A DNA stretch of 64,000 nucleotides from Tuberibacillus sp. Marseille-P3662 (GCF_900178005.1 NZ_FXBS01000006.1:1178001-1242000); one strand, 5' to 3'. Shown: positions 47,846 through 57,019, numbered from the stretch's first letter. Made by a program: numbers and translations. Notes: generated by a model from the letters alone, not told the origin.

Positions 47846-48229
47846 CTATTGATCAATCATTATGGCTCCATCTATGTTCGTGAAAATGTGGGCATCTGTC
47901 TCATCCCTGCCCATCGCAGTAATCACCGTATCATTTTTAACACTGACAACCAGCGCTGCTTGGTGGGTCATCACTAATGAATCCGATATACCCTTTGTCC
48001 GAGCTTCATTGACTTTTTCATTAATTTTATGCCAACCTGCTTCGGAAATCTGAATGTTCCGTTCCGACAAACGCTTGGCAGCATGTTTGCTGATTTTTAA
48101 CCTATCATGGGCTTGAACCTCATTTGCCAACACATTCTGAAATGATGACCGAGATGATATGGTCTGCTGAGATGTCGATGACGGTTGATGACTCGGGTAT
48201 AAATGATGCGTTTGGATCGGCTTCATCAT
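47846..48229 (-). CDS. Flagellar operon protein, TIGR02530 type, function unknown
   Basis: A 127-residue protein between flgD and flgE. The core LKISKHAAKRLSERNIQISE (about 44-63), followed by GISDSLVMTHQAALVVSVKN and DTVITAMGRDE, matches the TIGR02530 'flagellar operon protein' family as I recall it. The N-terminal 40 residues are Ser/Gln/His-rich and likely disordered. It overlaps flgD by 4 nt. B. subtilis seems to lack it, and no function is established; a hook-assembly role is inferred from place only. Confidence 0.85.
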   Translation of the reverse strand: MMKPIQTHHLYPSHQPSSTSQQTISSRSSFQNVLANEVQAHDRLKISKHAAKRLSERNIQISEAGWHKINEKVNEARTKGISDSLVMTHQAALVVSVKNDTVITAMGRDETDAHIFTNIDGAIMIDQ

Positions 48230-48681
48230 TCTTCTGATTGACCTTCTTGTTCAGTGTGATCGGCAATTTTTATCACCTGAGAAGTTGGGATGACATCGCC
48301 TGCGCGTGTGACATACTTCATGGAACCTTCCTGAAATTGAATAGCTTTAACGACTCCACTGCGCTGTTCAACCTCATCCTCATCAGAACCCATGTTCCAA
48401 GTAATTTCCTTACCAATCACTTTGGATTGTCTTCCCAATTGAGACGAACTCTGTGAATCTACAAATGTTTTGAGCATATTTGTCATATTGGTCGTCTGTT
48501 CCAATGAACTAAAAGTTGCCATCTGTGAAATAAAAGCTTTATCTTTCATCGGTTCTAACGGATTCTGAGTTTTTAACTGGGTAATCAAGATTTTTAAAAA
48601 ATCATCTTTACCTAACGACTTATCCTGCTGTTGTTTTTGCGGTTGCTTATTTGTTAATAAAAGCGATGGATCAATGTTCAT
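48226..48681 (-). CDS. flgD: Flagellar hook-capping protein FlgD
   Basis: Scaffold protein needed to polymerise the hook. Product 151 residues, the short Bacillus form: conserved N-terminal motif LGKDDFLKILITQLKTQNPL (about 23-42) with EPMKDKAFISQMATFSSLEQ, and a reduced C-terminal domain. It overlaps fliK by 11 nt and the next gene by 4 nt. Confidence 0.94.
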   Translation of the reverse strand: MNIDPSLLLTNKQPQKQQQDKSLGKDDFLKILITQLKTQNPLEPMKDKAFISQMATFSSLEQTTNMTNMLKTFVDSQSSSQLGRQSKVIGKEITWNMGSDEDEVEQRSGVVKAIQFQEGSMKYVTRAGDVIPTSQVIKIADHTEQEGQSEE

Positions 48682-49855
48682 GTCTCATGACCTCTTTCTC
48701 TAGCCAATCTAAAAAGGGGGTATCGTCATCATGGTTATCGGCATTGTCTTCATCAAAAGCATCATTGAATGAATGTCCCTGTTCCTCTTCTGATTGTTGT
48801 CCTGATGGTTGTCCCGATTGCTGCCCATCTTGTCCTTGTTGATCAGATTCCGATGAGTGGGGGGCCAACTGGATATCAAGACGTTGTACATTTAATTGTT
48901 GGCCTTGAAACGCTTGTTTTAACTGATGCACCTGTGATTGTAGTATGTCTTTCGCTGCTGCTGTATGGGCAGCGATTTTGGCATGCATGCCGTCAACGTC
49001 TTTAACAATCGTGACATCCAAACGCCCAAGCTGGTCCGGAATCAATTTAATAGTGAATTGCTGTTTGCCATGATTGGTGAACGTTAACTGACCTTTGGAT
49101 GTTAAATGATCAATTTTCTGGATGATTTGTTGCTGTATACTATTTTTGGACGTTTGCTCATTTGTTTGATGCCAGATCAATTGTTGCATTTTATCCATAG
49201 TTCCTGATTGAAAACTGGTGTCAGTCTGGGTCACCGGAGCAGCTTTAACATTTGAAAACTTCGGCTGTGTCGTCTGAAGTATCGATGGCAGCATGGTTGT
49301 TTGCTGCTTTACATCAGGCAGGGACTGTGCTCGTTGGTATCCGGTACGCCGAGATTTGTCCATTTTTGGTAATTGATCTAGCAGAGCGGTGAGTCGATTC
49401 TGGAACTCCTTCGTGAGACTCTGGTTAGGCTGCCGGTGCGACATTGACATGGATGACTGAATGTCATTATGTAAGGTTGATAACACGTTAACCCATTGCT
49501 GTTTTTGACTGGATCCCGATAACATCCCTTGCTGTTTCATTTGATCCAGCCATTGTATGACAGCTTGAATTTGATCACTAAGGTGTTCCATTGACCCAGT
49601 GTGGTCCTCTGAATGCTTCTCATCCTTATTTATCAGCTTTATCTGTTGGTCCAACGTTTCACTAATGTTGTTTAATAATGATTTGAGTTCCTTAAGGAGA
49701 TCTTGAAGCGATCCATTGACGCCTGCCGAATTCTTATCCCCCTTAAGATAAGATGAAAATGGGACAGATTGACCACCTTGTGCTTGACCTGTTCGCGCCT
49801 GTGGTTTAATAAGACTTTTAGCATTCATCGCGGAAAGAAACGACGCTGCTGTCAT
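48671..49855 (-). CDS. fliK: Flagellar hook-length control protein FliK
   Basis: Secreted ruler that triggers the export switch through FlhB. Product 394 residues, very rich in Gln, Ser and Lys and likely disordered over most of its length. The conserved C-terminal Flg_hook core is visible: FTIKLIPDQLGRLDVTIVKD (about 267-286) then AKIAAHTAAAKDILQSQVHQ. After it comes a low-complexity Gln/Gly/Ser tail. Start MTAASFLSAM with GGAGG about 10 nt upstream; the frame opens 9 codons earlier at a TTG. Confidence 0.9.
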   Translation of the reverse strand: MTAASFLSAMNAKSLIKPQARTGQAQGGQSVPFSSYLKGDKNSAGVNGSLQDLLKELKSLLNNISETLDQQIKLINKDEKHSEDHTGSMEHLSDQIQAVIQWLDQMKQQGMLSGSSQKQQWVNVLSTLHNDIQSSMSMSHRQPNQSLTKEFQNRLTALLDQLPKMDKSRRTGYQRAQSLPDVKQQTTMLPSILQTTQPKFSNVKAAPVTQTDTSFQSGTMDKMQQLIWHQTNEQTSKNSIQQQIIQKIDHLTSKGQLTFTNHGKQQFTIKLIPDQLGRLDVTIVKDVDGMHAKIAAHTAAAKDILQSQVHQLKQAFQGQQLNVQRLDIQLAPHSSESDQQGQDGQQSGQPSGQQSEEEQGHSFNDAFDEDNADNHDDDTPFLDWLEKEVMRHEH

Positions 49856-49901
49856 AACTTTATCACCTCCCTCTACAATCAATCTTACTTTGTTAACTTC
49901 A

Positions 49902-49947
49902 CCTCCCGGCTAAAATAATACAGTAGTGCTTAGCGAAGCGGGGAAGG
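49902..49947 (-). repeat. Dispersed structured element, copy 2 (motE-fliK gap)
   Basis: On the minus strand, CCT(T)CCC-C-GCT pairs with AGC-C-GGG-AGG around a 25-nt loop, with a C-C mismatch where copy 1 (11167-11211) has T-T. Loop identity is 17 of 25. It lies between the motE stop codon and fliK. Confidence 0.6.
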
Positions 49948-49974
49948 ACGCCCTTTCAGGTATGACATCAGTGA

Positions 49975-50580
49975 CTATTGATTTTGTGTTTGCTCGTCTT
50001 TCCATTGATTCACATCCAAAAGCGAGGTTAGCGCCGCCGCTTCTTCGGCTGTCATATTTTCCAAAATCGACGCCTTCACATCGTTACTTAACACATTTAA
50101 ATACTCTGCAGCTTTGTTATGATCCATTTTTGCTAGTATGGCTGCTGCCTTGCCCGGTTCCATGTTTTCATATGTGTCCGTAATCACGTTAAATTTAGCC
50201 TGTTGATCAGACTCAGTCTGCTTAAGCTGCTTTTTATCTTGTTTTAACGACTGATTTTGTTTTTCCCATTGCTCATTTTTGGTTTGAGCTTGAGTCAACT
50301 GTTGCTCTAATTGTTTAATCTGTTTGGATTTCTGCTTAACTTCCTCTTGCAACCTCTCGAACTCAGCTGACGAAGGGGTTGCGGAAGTATCATTTTCTGC
50401 GAGAGCACCAACAACCGGTACCTGATTTGCCCATGATGTCATCGTACTTGTCGGTTCATAACCTAAAACTTTCAACACCATCCACGTAACGGTGCTAGCG
50501 AACATTAAGGCAATGATCACGACCAACAATAACTTTAAAATTTTTAATGCGAATGATGGTTTCCGCGGTGAATCTTCCAT
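49975..50580 (-). CDS. ylxF: MotE-family flagellar protein (YlxF)
   Basis: Product 201 residues. One N-terminal membrane helix (about 15-37), a coiled-coil region (about 70-130, SKQIKQLEQQLTQAQTKNEQ), then an MgtE-like intracellular N domain (ITDTYENMEPGKAAAILAKM to AALTSLLDVNQW, about 135-195). This is the architecture of MotE, a proposed chaperone for the MotC stator subunit in alpha-proteobacteria, and of YlxF in Bacillus; its job in Bacillus is not established. It lies between fliJ (10 nt) and fliK. Confidence 0.85.
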   Translation of the reverse strand: MEDSPRKPSFALKILKLLLVVIIALMFASTVTWMVLKVLGYEPTSTMTSWANQVPVVGALAENDTSATPSSAEFERLQEEVKQKSKQIKQLEQQLTQAQTKNEQWEKQNQSLKQDKKQLKQTESDQQAKFNVITDTYENMEPGKAAAILAKMDHNKAAEYLNVLSNDVKASILENMTAEEAAALTSLLDVNQWKDEQTQNQ

Positions 50581-50590
50581 GGTTTTTCAC

Positions 50591-51028
50591 CTACTGTCTT
50601 AGAAATTGTTGCTGAGCGGTTTCATCCATTTTTCGGTTGTCGCTCTTCTTCTCAGCTTCTGAATATTGAAGCCACTGCTTGTGTCTGTGTTTTTCATACT
50701 TCTTTACTTCTTGTGATTGCTCAACTAATTGCTGATTCGCCGCCTCTAGTGCTTGCTTTTTCTGTTGATACTGGTTTTGAATATCCGCGATAAGATGGTC
50801 AATATGTTTTAATTGCTGTTGAATATCCATAATAGATCCTGCAGGTATCCGCTCCGCCAATTCCGAACTTAACTTGTCCTGAATATGTTCTTTTCGTTTT
50901 AACAAATCGACAAGTTTTTGTCCCACAGCTTCCAGTTGCTCATAGAGTTGTTGGTACTCACTTTCCATCATTTGTTGTTTATCATAGTTAAGCTTAAGCA
51001 AGCGATTGAATTGATACACAAATGGCAT
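50591..51028 (-). CDS. fliJ: Flagellar export protein FliJ
   Basis: Coiled-coil stalk of the export ATPase complex, 145 residues, nearly all predicted helix with heptads and many Gln/Lys/Glu residues. MPFVYQFNRLLKLNYDKQQM is the typical beginning (F-x-x-LL-x-x). I start here because GGAGG lies 8 nt upstream and fliI ends 1 nt before it; the frame opens 7 codons earlier. Sequence conservation in FliJ is low, so identity rests on coiled coil, length and position. Confidence 0.9.
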   Translation of the reverse strand: MPFVYQFNRLLKLNYDKQQMMESEYQQLYEQLEAVGQKLVDLLKRKEHIQDKLSSELAERIPAGSIMDIQQQLKHIDHLIADIQNQYQQKKQALEAANQQLVEQSQEVKKYEKHRHKQWLQYSEAEKKSDNRKMDETAQQQFLRQ

Positions 51029-51029
51029 T

Positions 51030-52343
51030 TTAGTCGCCTCCAAACACATCCGTTAGTTCTTTTACAGCCTCTGAAAATGAGATGGCGTCTAAATGATCTT
51101 GCTGCAAAAATGATTGGATTTTGGGATAAAAGGCGATCGCCTGATCCACTTCAGGCGAGCTTCCTTTTTGATAGGCACCTATATTGATAAGATCCTCTGA
51201 TTCCACATATTTTGCTAGCCGTCGTCTTAAATTCTGCGCCGCCTGCTGTTGTTCCGCTGGAACGATTTTTGTCATTAAACGGCTGATACTTTTGAGTACA
51301 TTAATAGCTGGATAACGTCCTTGCTCAGCAATGTCACGATCTAACACAATATGACCGTCTAAAATGCCGCGGGCTGTATCAGCGATAGGCTCGTCCAAGT
51401 CATCACCATCGACAAGCACTGTGTAAAAAGCCGTGATCGAACCGTTACTATCCGTTCCTGCACGCTCAAGCAATTGCGGCATCAAAGCAAACACAGAGGG
51501 TGGATAACCTTTCGTTGTTGGCGGTTCTCCTGTTGCCAAACCAATTTCTCTCTGGGCCATAGCCACTCTTGTTAATGAATCCATCATTAACATGACGTCC
51601 ATCCCTTGATCACGGAAATATTCAGCAATGGCCGTGGCGGTGAGTGCACCTCTGATTCGACTCAGAGGAGATTCATCACTGGTTGCGGCCACGATGATCG
51701 ATCGCTTCAAACCCGTATCACCTAGTTCGTTTTCCACAAATTCCCTGACTTCACGGCCACGTTCTCCGACTAAAGCAATAACATTAATATCAGCCGTCGT
51801 GTTTTTGGCGATCATGCCCATCAGGGTACTTTTTCCGACCCCGCTACCGGCAAAAATGCCAACACGCTGTCCTTTACCGATCGTTAACAACCCATCAATA
51901 GATCGTACGCCGACCGACAAAGGCTCCGTAATGGCGGGACGTTCGAGCGGATTCGGGGGTTGTCTATCCGTCGAGAACGGCACCAACCCCGAAACATCAT
52001 CCGTTGACAGCCACGGTTGTCCTATGCTGTTTAACACTTTACCGATCAACGCTGTCCCAATATCGATGGCCAGTGGCCGACCGGTTGACTCAACCCAACT
52101 TCCTGATGCGATGCCGTCCGTTTTCGCATAAGGCATCAATAACAAATGTTCATCATGAAAACCAACGACTTCGGCCCTAATTTTCGCGCCCGTTTCTGGA
52201 ATATGTATGTAACATAGATCGCCTGTAGATGCGGGAGGACCTTTTGATTCAATTAACATCCCGACGACCCTAGTAATTCTGCCATACCGATTAAATGGAT
52301 CCATTCGATCAATCTGGTCAATACAGTCAATCGCTGTTTTCAT
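51030..52343 (-). CDS. fliI: Flagellum-specific ATPase FliI
   Basis: Hexameric F1-beta-like ATPase powering or facilitating export. Product 437 residues: Walker A GIFAGSGVGKSTLMGMIAKN (about 162-181), VGERGREVREFVENELG, Walker B MLMMDSLTRVAMAQREIGLA (about 247-266) and GEPPTTKGYPPSVFALMPQL. It overlaps fliH by 17 nt. Confidence 0.97.
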   Translation of the reverse strand: MKTAIDCIDQIDRMDPFNRYGRITRVVGMLIESKGPPASTGDLCYIHIPETGAKIRAEVVGFHDEHLLLMPYAKTDGIASGSWVESTGRPLAIDIGTALIGKVLNSIGQPWLSTDDVSGLVPFSTDRQPPNPLERPAITEPLSVGVRSIDGLLTIGKGQRVGIFAGSGVGKSTLMGMIAKNTTADINVIALVGERGREVREFVENELGDTGLKRSIIVAATSDESPLSRIRGALTATAIAEYFRDQGMDVMLMMDSLTRVAMAQREIGLATGEPPTTKGYPPSVFALMPQLLERAGTDSNGSITAFYTVLVDGDDLDEPIADTARGILDGHIVLDRDIAEQGRYPAINVLKSISRLMTKIVPAEQQQAAQNLRRRLAKYVESEDLINIGAYQKGSSPEVDQAIAFYPKIQSFLQQDHLDAISFSEAVKELTDVFGGD

Positions 52344-53100
52344 AGGATGACTCCATTAAAGTTAGTAATTGAGTTTTTAAATTACTTAATTGTGTATCTA
52401 AACCAGCAGAAATTTTTCCAAACGCTGTTTCCAGTTCACACTGACCTTTGACTAACTGATCATCAGGGTACACCAGAACGCGGCCTCCTTGTGTCACTTC
52501 GGTTAATGCGTCTTTGATGGCCACTGTTTGTCCATAATCATCAGGAGCAACGGTCAATTTGATTGTGTCGTACTCTTTGGTTTCTTTGATAACCGTCTGC
52601 AAGAATGCTTGCCACCGATCCGTTGACTCATTGAGCACATCACCTAATATCTTTTCAGCTAGTTTCACAGCGATCTGCACAATATCAACTTCTGCTTGAT
52701 CCAAATAGTCGGCGTAATCTTGTTCCATACGCTCAACCATTGCTTGAGCCAATTTCACTTGTGCTTGATAATCATCAAGCGCTTGTTGTTCCCCCTGCTG
52801 ATAGCCTTGGTCATAGCCTTTTTGTTTTGCTTGTTCCTGCCGTTGGTCACACTGACGGTCGTGCTCTTGCTTGTCCTGTTCAAGCTGGTTTTGGAAAGCC
52901 TCATATTCATCCGCGATTTGCTGCTTCATGCTTTGGTGTTGATCCTGCAACATGCGAAGCTCGTTCGCCAACTGCTGTTTTTGCCGTTCATCGTGATCAG
53001 CCATAGAGGCTTCCGGTGACTGTAGGTTCAAGATGCTGTTCAGTTGCTTAACGTTACCTGAGGTGCTGGCTTGTTTGATAATTTTAGACGACAATGTCAT
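52327..53100 (-). CDS. fliH: Flagellar export ATPase regulator FliH
   Basis: Binds and restrains FliI and docks it to the switch. Product 257 residues. A Gln-rich coiled-coil (about 40-145) includes the glycine-repeat-like YDQGYQQGEQQALDDYQ; the C-terminal V-ATPase E-like domain has VDIVQIAVKLAEKILGDVLN (about 137-156). The start MTLSSKIIKQAS is preferred over a frame opening 21 codons upstream in fliG. Overlaps fliG by 17 nt. Confidence 0.92.
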   Translation of the reverse strand: MTLSSKIIKQASTSGNVKQLNSILNLQSPEASMADHDERQKQQLANELRMLQDQHQSMKQQIADEYEAFQNQLEQDKQEHDRQCDQRQEQAKQKGYDQGYQQGEQQALDDYQAQVKLAQAMVERMEQDYADYLDQAEVDIVQIAVKLAEKILGDVLNESTDRWQAFLQTVIKETKEYDTIKLTVAPDDYGQTVAIKDALTEVTQGGRVLVYPDDQLVKGQCELETAFGKISAGLDTQLSNLKTQLLTLMESSYENSD

Positions 53101-54088
53101 CACTTCCACCCCTGGCAATGACGATTTCTCCTGTTTCTTCCAAGCGACGAATGATGGAAACAATCCGTGTCTGCGCCTCTTCTACATCACGCAAACGAAC
53201 AGGTCCCATAAATTCTGTCTCTTCTTTTAAAGTGGCCGCCATCCGCTCTGACATATTTTTATAGATAACGCCTTTAACATCATCGCTGGCCGACTTAAGA
53301 GCCAACATAAGATCCTCATTGTCAACATCGCGGATGACTCGCTGAATCGCCCGGTCATCCAGGGCAACAAGGTCTTCAAAGACAAACATACGTTTTTTGA
53401 TGTCTTCCGCTAGCTCTGGATCTTGGACGGATAAGGATTCCAAAATCGTTTTTTCCGTCGAACGATCTACACCGTTCAACACTTCTACAACTGCACCAAG
53501 TCCACCGGCTTGAGTGTAATCTTGCGTCATTGTTGAGGACAGCTTTTGTTCTAAAATCCGTTCAACTTCATTCACAATTTCGGGGGATGTCCGATCCATG
53601 ACAGCAATCCGTCTAGCAATATCTCCTTGAACATCTTGAGGTAAGGCCGACAAGATTTGTCCCGATTGCTCACTATTAAGATAGGAAAGCACAAGGGCGA
53701 TCGTTTGCGGGTGTTCATGTTGAATAAAATTCAAAATCTGATTGGCATCCATTTTCCGCATAAAGTCGAAAGGTTTAACTTGCAATGTTGAGGTTAACCG
53801 GTTAATTACCTCAGAAGCACTTTCACTTCCCAAAGCCTTTTCAAGTACTTCTTTGGCATAACCAATGCCACCTTGTGTGATATATTCCTGACCAAGAGCC
53901 AGCTGATAAAATTGATTCATCACTTCCTGCTTGGCATCTTTATCTATCTTTCTGACATTGGCCATTTCTAATGTCAGTTGTTCAACTTCTTCATCGGATA
54001 GATATTGGTACACACTAGCAGCGACGTCAGAGCCGAGAGCAATCATCAAAATGGCTGCCTTTTGTTTACTGTTCATATCTGCTCGCAT
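53084..54088 (-). CDS. fliG: Flagellar motor switch protein FliG
   Basis: C-ring protein that contacts the stators and generates torque. Product 334 residues: N-terminal FliF-binding domain (KQKAAILMIALGSDVAASVY), middle EHPQTIALVLSYL (about 124), and the C-terminal torque helix region with FEDLVALDDRAIQRVIRDVD (about 236-255), where the charged residues are kept. It follows fliF by 11 nt. Confidence 0.97.
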   Translation of the reverse strand: MRADMNSKQKAAILMIALGSDVAASVYQYLSDEEVEQLTLEMANVRKIDKDAKQEVMNQFYQLALGQEYITQGGIGYAKEVLEKALGSESASEVINRLTSTLQVKPFDFMRKMDANQILNFIQHEHPQTIALVLSYLNSEQSGQILSALPQDVQGDIARRIAVMDRTSPEIVNEVERILEQKLSSTMTQDYTQAGGLGAVVEVLNGVDRSTEKTILESLSVQDPELAEDIKKRMFVFEDLVALDDRAIQRVIRDVDNEDLMLALKSASDDVKGVIYKNMSERMAATLKEETEFMGPVRLRDVEEAQTRIVSIIRRLEETGEIVIARGGSDDIVV

Positions 54089-54099
54089 GTTGACCCTCC

Positions 54100-55692
54100 C
54101 TATTCCTCATTCAACCAGGTTCTTAGAAGTTTAGCGAAATCATCGGGATGGTTTTCGGCAATGGCCGCTAATTGATCTCGCTGCTTATGATCTTCCCGAC
54201 TAATTTCAGGTGATTGGTCCTCCTGTTCTTGCCAGTCACTTTCATCCTTGACTACGGTATCTTCTTTTTCAAAAGTTTGCCGGCGTCTTCTAAACAAAAG
54301 GAACAGCAAAACCAAAATAATAGCGACTAAAGCAGCACTGGCAATATATAGCCAGATCGGCGTCCCGCCATTATTCTCCGGTTCAGGTTGCTCTGTTTTG
54401 CCATTGAGCTCCCCAACGCTCACAACTGATTTATCTGCAATTTCTTGATCCGTTAGGTTTGCACCGCCATCTTCGTTAAGATTAGTTCGAATAATTGTAC
54501 CAAGGATTTTTTGAATGTCTTGGACGTTTTTTTGTGGCAGCGAACCCGGATTATCAGATTCAGGCGGTTCCACCATGACTTGGATGGCCATATCTTTCAG
54601 CTCATAGGGACTTTTGGTAATATCCTTATGGATTCTGTTAAATTCATTATTAATACGTTTTTCAACGTGCTTATAAGACCCATCATCGTCTTCGGTTGTT
54701 GCCGACTGGTTCGATGGGATATTACTTTCCTCTCCTGTAACTTGACCAGCTGCACCGGTGCCTGTATAAGTCTCAGTTACACTTTCGGCTGATACTTGAA
54801 GACCCTTCATCGCTTCTTTGTCAACTGGCTCGACTAATTCTTGCGTTTGTTTTTCTTTAGTAAAGTCGATGTCTGTTGATACATTAACCAGCACCTTATC
54901 ACGCCCCATCATCGTCCCTAACATTTGTTGGACACGACGGCGGATATTTTGCTCGATGCCTTGTTTGACTTCTTGATTTTGTTGATAAGTTGAGAATGTA
55001 CTTGTTGATTGCTGCTTTTTCTTGTCATAGTAGTTAAAAAACTGGTCCATTATGACGATATTATCTTCAGGAAGGTTAGGAACACTCTTGGATACAAGAC
55101 GAAACAAGCCGTTAACCTTTGCTTGATCCAGTTGTGTGCCCCCTTCCAAATTTAAAACGATGGAAGCTGAAGCGGCTTTCTGTTTTTCATCACTAACCCA
55201 AACACTTTTTTTAGGTAAATTAATCATGACATCGGCGGACTGAACACCGTCAATATTTGATACCAGCGAGGACAGCTCGTTTTGCACCGCCGCACGTTCC
55301 GTGACATCAAATTGCTTATCCGTCATGCCGAACCCGGCATTTTCCCCAAAGAACGAGTAATCGATAGAACCGCTTTTTGGAATGCCTTCTGCGGCTAAAT
55401 CGACTTTTAAATCATTGACGTTAGACTCGGGAACCTTAATCGTTGTTCCACCGTCAGTCACTTTATAAGAGATGCCTTTGCTCTGTAAATTTTCTTTAAT
55501 TTGGCCGGCTTCGGAAGGTGATAACTCTTTATATAAAGGAACAAATGTCGTATAGCTGCTCACGGCAATGACAATGAACAAAATAAGAATGAAAGCTGAA
55601 ATTGCTGCAACAATACTGATCCGTTTCTTCTTTGTCATACCTTCCCAAAACTTTTTTATGGATGACCAAACCTTTATCAATCGTTCTTTCAT
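54100..55692 (-). CDS. fliF: Flagellar MS-ring protein FliF
   Basis: Forms the MS ring, the first basal-body structure. Product 530 residues: first membrane helix (about 30-50), ring-building YscJ-like domain (VPLYKELSPSEAGQIKENLQ, then ERAAVQNELSSLVSNIDGVQ), a variable extracellular loop, a second membrane helix (about 443-465) and the FliG-binding tail DDFAKLLRTWLNEE. The start is the ATG at 55690-55692 with GGGGG upstream; the frame opens 8 codons earlier. Confidence 0.96.
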   Translation of the reverse strand: MKERLIKVWSSIKKFWEGMTKKKRISIVAAISAFILILFIVIAVSSYTTFVPLYKELSPSEAGQIKENLQSKGISYKVTDGGTTIKVPESNVNDLKVDLAAEGIPKSGSIDYSFFGENAGFGMTDKQFDVTERAAVQNELSSLVSNIDGVQSADVMINLPKKSVWVSDEKQKAASASIVLNLEGGTQLDQAKVNGLFRLVSKSVPNLPEDNIVIMDQFFNYYDKKKQQSTSTFSTYQQNQEVKQGIEQNIRRRVQQMLGTMMGRDKVLVNVSTDIDFTKEKQTQELVEPVDKEAMKGLQVSAESVTETYTGTGAAGQVTGEESNIPSNQSATTEDDDGSYKHVEKRINNEFNRIHKDITKSPYELKDMAIQVMVEPPESDNPGSLPQKNVQDIQKILGTIIRTNLNEDGGANLTDQEIADKSVVSVGELNGKTEQPEPENNGGTPIWLYIASAALVAIILVLLFLLFRRRRQTFEKEDTVVKDESDWQEQEDQSPEISREDHKQRDQLAAIAENHPDDFAKLLRTWLNEE

Positions 55693-55727
55693 ACCCTTCC
55701 CCCAAAAAACACACAAATCTTTAGATA

Positions 55728-56030
55728 CTAGATTTGCATTCTCATAATCTCACGATAAGCATTCACTGCTTTATTTCTAACATTAACTGTCGTTTGCAAC
55801 ATAACTTCCGATTTTTGCATCTTAATCATGACATTATGTAAGTTATCAGCTTGACCTTGAGCCAAATCAGTAATCGCTTGTTCAGCGCTATTCTGTGACT
55901 GATTCACGTTTTGAATCGCCTGCTGCAACTGATGCCCAAAAGCTTTTCCAGCCTGAGCCGCTGATGGATGATTTTGCTGTCCTGGACGAACATTGGACTG
56001 AACGTTCGCTAGATTGACGAATTCACTCAT
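55728..56030 (-). CDS. fliE: Flagellar hook-basal body protein FliE
   Basis: Joins the MS ring to the rod. Product 100 residues: the family C-terminal motif VMIKMQKSEVMLQTTVNVRN (about 67-86) and KAVNAYREIMRMQI at the end. The N-terminal third is Gln/Asn-rich. It follows flgC by 13 nt. Confidence 0.95.
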   Translation of the reverse strand: MSEFVNLANVQSNVRPGQQNHPSAAQAGKAFGHQLQQAIQNVNQSQNSAEQAITDLAQGQADNLHNVMIKMQKSEVMLQTTVNVRNKAVNAYREIMRMQI

Positions 56031-56043
56031 CTAAGCCCCCCAA

Positions 56044-56490
56044 TCATTTGCCGATTTTCAGTGCATTGATTAACTGATTCTTATTAGCATTCAATACCGT
56101 CACATTAGCCTCATAAGATCGAGACGCACTGACTAAGTCAACCATTTCTTTTAACGGATCAACATTAGGCATTTGTACATAACCGTCATCATTTGCATCA
56201 GGGTGATCCGGTTGGTAAACCATTTTAAAAGGCGTTTCGTCTTGGACAACACCATTGACTTGAACTCCCCCTGATGAGGTCGAGTGCTTAGCATCATTCA
56301 AGTGTTCGGAAAAACTCATTTTAATCGGCGAAGTTGTTACCATTTTGCGACGATAGGGCTGCCACTCGCCATCGATTTTTTCTGCTCTTGTTGTATTAGC
56401 ATTCGCCATATTAGCGGAAGTGACATCCATACGAAGACGTTGCGTCGTTAATGCCGATCCTGATATGTTAACGCCGGTAAAAACCCCCAA
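56044..56490 (-). CDS. flgC: Flagellar basal-body rod protein FlgC
   Basis: Proximal rod subunit, 148 residues. N-terminal motif ISGSALTTQRLRMDVTSANM with ANANTTRAEK (about 9-38), VNPDHPDAN-like QPDHPDANDDGYVQMPNVDP (about 93-112), and MVDLVSASRSYEANVTVLNA near the end. It follows flgB by 2 nt. Confidence 0.96.
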   Translation of the reverse strand: MGVFTGVNISGSALTTQRLRMDVTSANMANANTTRAEKIDGEWQPYRRKMVTTSPIKMSFSEHLNDAKHSTSSGGVQVNGVVQDETPFKMVYQPDHPDANDDGYVQMPNVDPLKEMVDLVSASRSYEANVTVLNANKNQLINALKIGK

Positions 56491-56492
56491 TA

Positions 56493-56873
56493 TTATTGCA
56501 CTCCCTTCACAACAGCTTTAAGGGTTCGAAAGTCGTGATTCATAGCATTAACAAATGCTTGATATTCCGTCTGACTTTTAGCTAACCGCGTCATTTCGCG
56601 ATCCACGTCCACGTTATTGCCATTATTTTGAATAGTCGTCTGCTGATTGTTAACCACTCGGCTATTGCCTGTACCATCAAACGGAACATGTTCCGTTTGC
56701 GTACGATGGGCTTGAATTCCTGCTTTCAAAGCATCTCGAAATTCAACATGTTTGGCTTTGTAATTTGGTGTATCCACATTCGCGATATTTTGGGAAATGA
56801 CTTGCTGCTTTAAAGCTGTTTGATTGAGTGACTTCGACAACAGCGGGACCGTTGTTCCTTGAAATAATCCCAT
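56493..56873 (-). CDS. flgB: Flagellar basal-body rod protein FlgB
   Basis: Proximal rod subunit, first gene of the fla/che operon. Product 126 residues: TALKQQVISQNIANVDTPNY (about 20-39) with KAKHVEFRDAL, and VDVDREMTRLAKSQTEYQAF (about 92-111). The ATG at 56871-56873, 7 nt after GGAGG, is preferred over the ATG two codons earlier (spacing 1) and over the long upstream frame. Confidence 0.95.
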   Translation of the reverse strand: MGLFQGTTVPLLSKSLNQTALKQQVISQNIANVDTPNYKAKHVEFRDALKAGIQAHRTQTEHVPFDGTGNSRVVNNQQTTIQNNGNNVDVDREMTRLAKSQTEYQAFVNAMNHDFRTLKAVVKGVQ

Positions 56874-57004
56874 CAACATTCCTCCAACCTTTTTATCAGT
56901 CAATAAGTATATTTTAACAATAATTTTCTCTCCGTCTACAAAATGATGGGTAATTAGACAAAATTCGATACAAAAGTCCCACACTTTTATAGTGTCTTTT
57001 TACT

Positions 57005-57019
57005 ATTTTTCAGCAATAT
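57005..57019. promoter_or_regulatory. Candidate CodY box upstream of flgB
   Basis: Minus strand ATATTGCTGAAAAAT matches 11 of 15 positions of the CodY consensus AATTTTCWGAAAATT. CodY represses fla/che in B. subtilis, and its gene is the next one upstream here. Such 11/15 sites also arise by chance in AT-rich DNA. Confidence 0.4.

Noticed and set aside
48769-49005. Plus-strand frame with hydrophobic start
   Set aside because: It comes from the repetitive Gln/Gly-rich end of fliK read backwards.
49902-49947. Cyclic-di-GMP riboswitch in the motE-fliK gap
   Set aside because: The position near motility genes was tempting, but the GEMM core sequence is absent and the same element occurs before truB.
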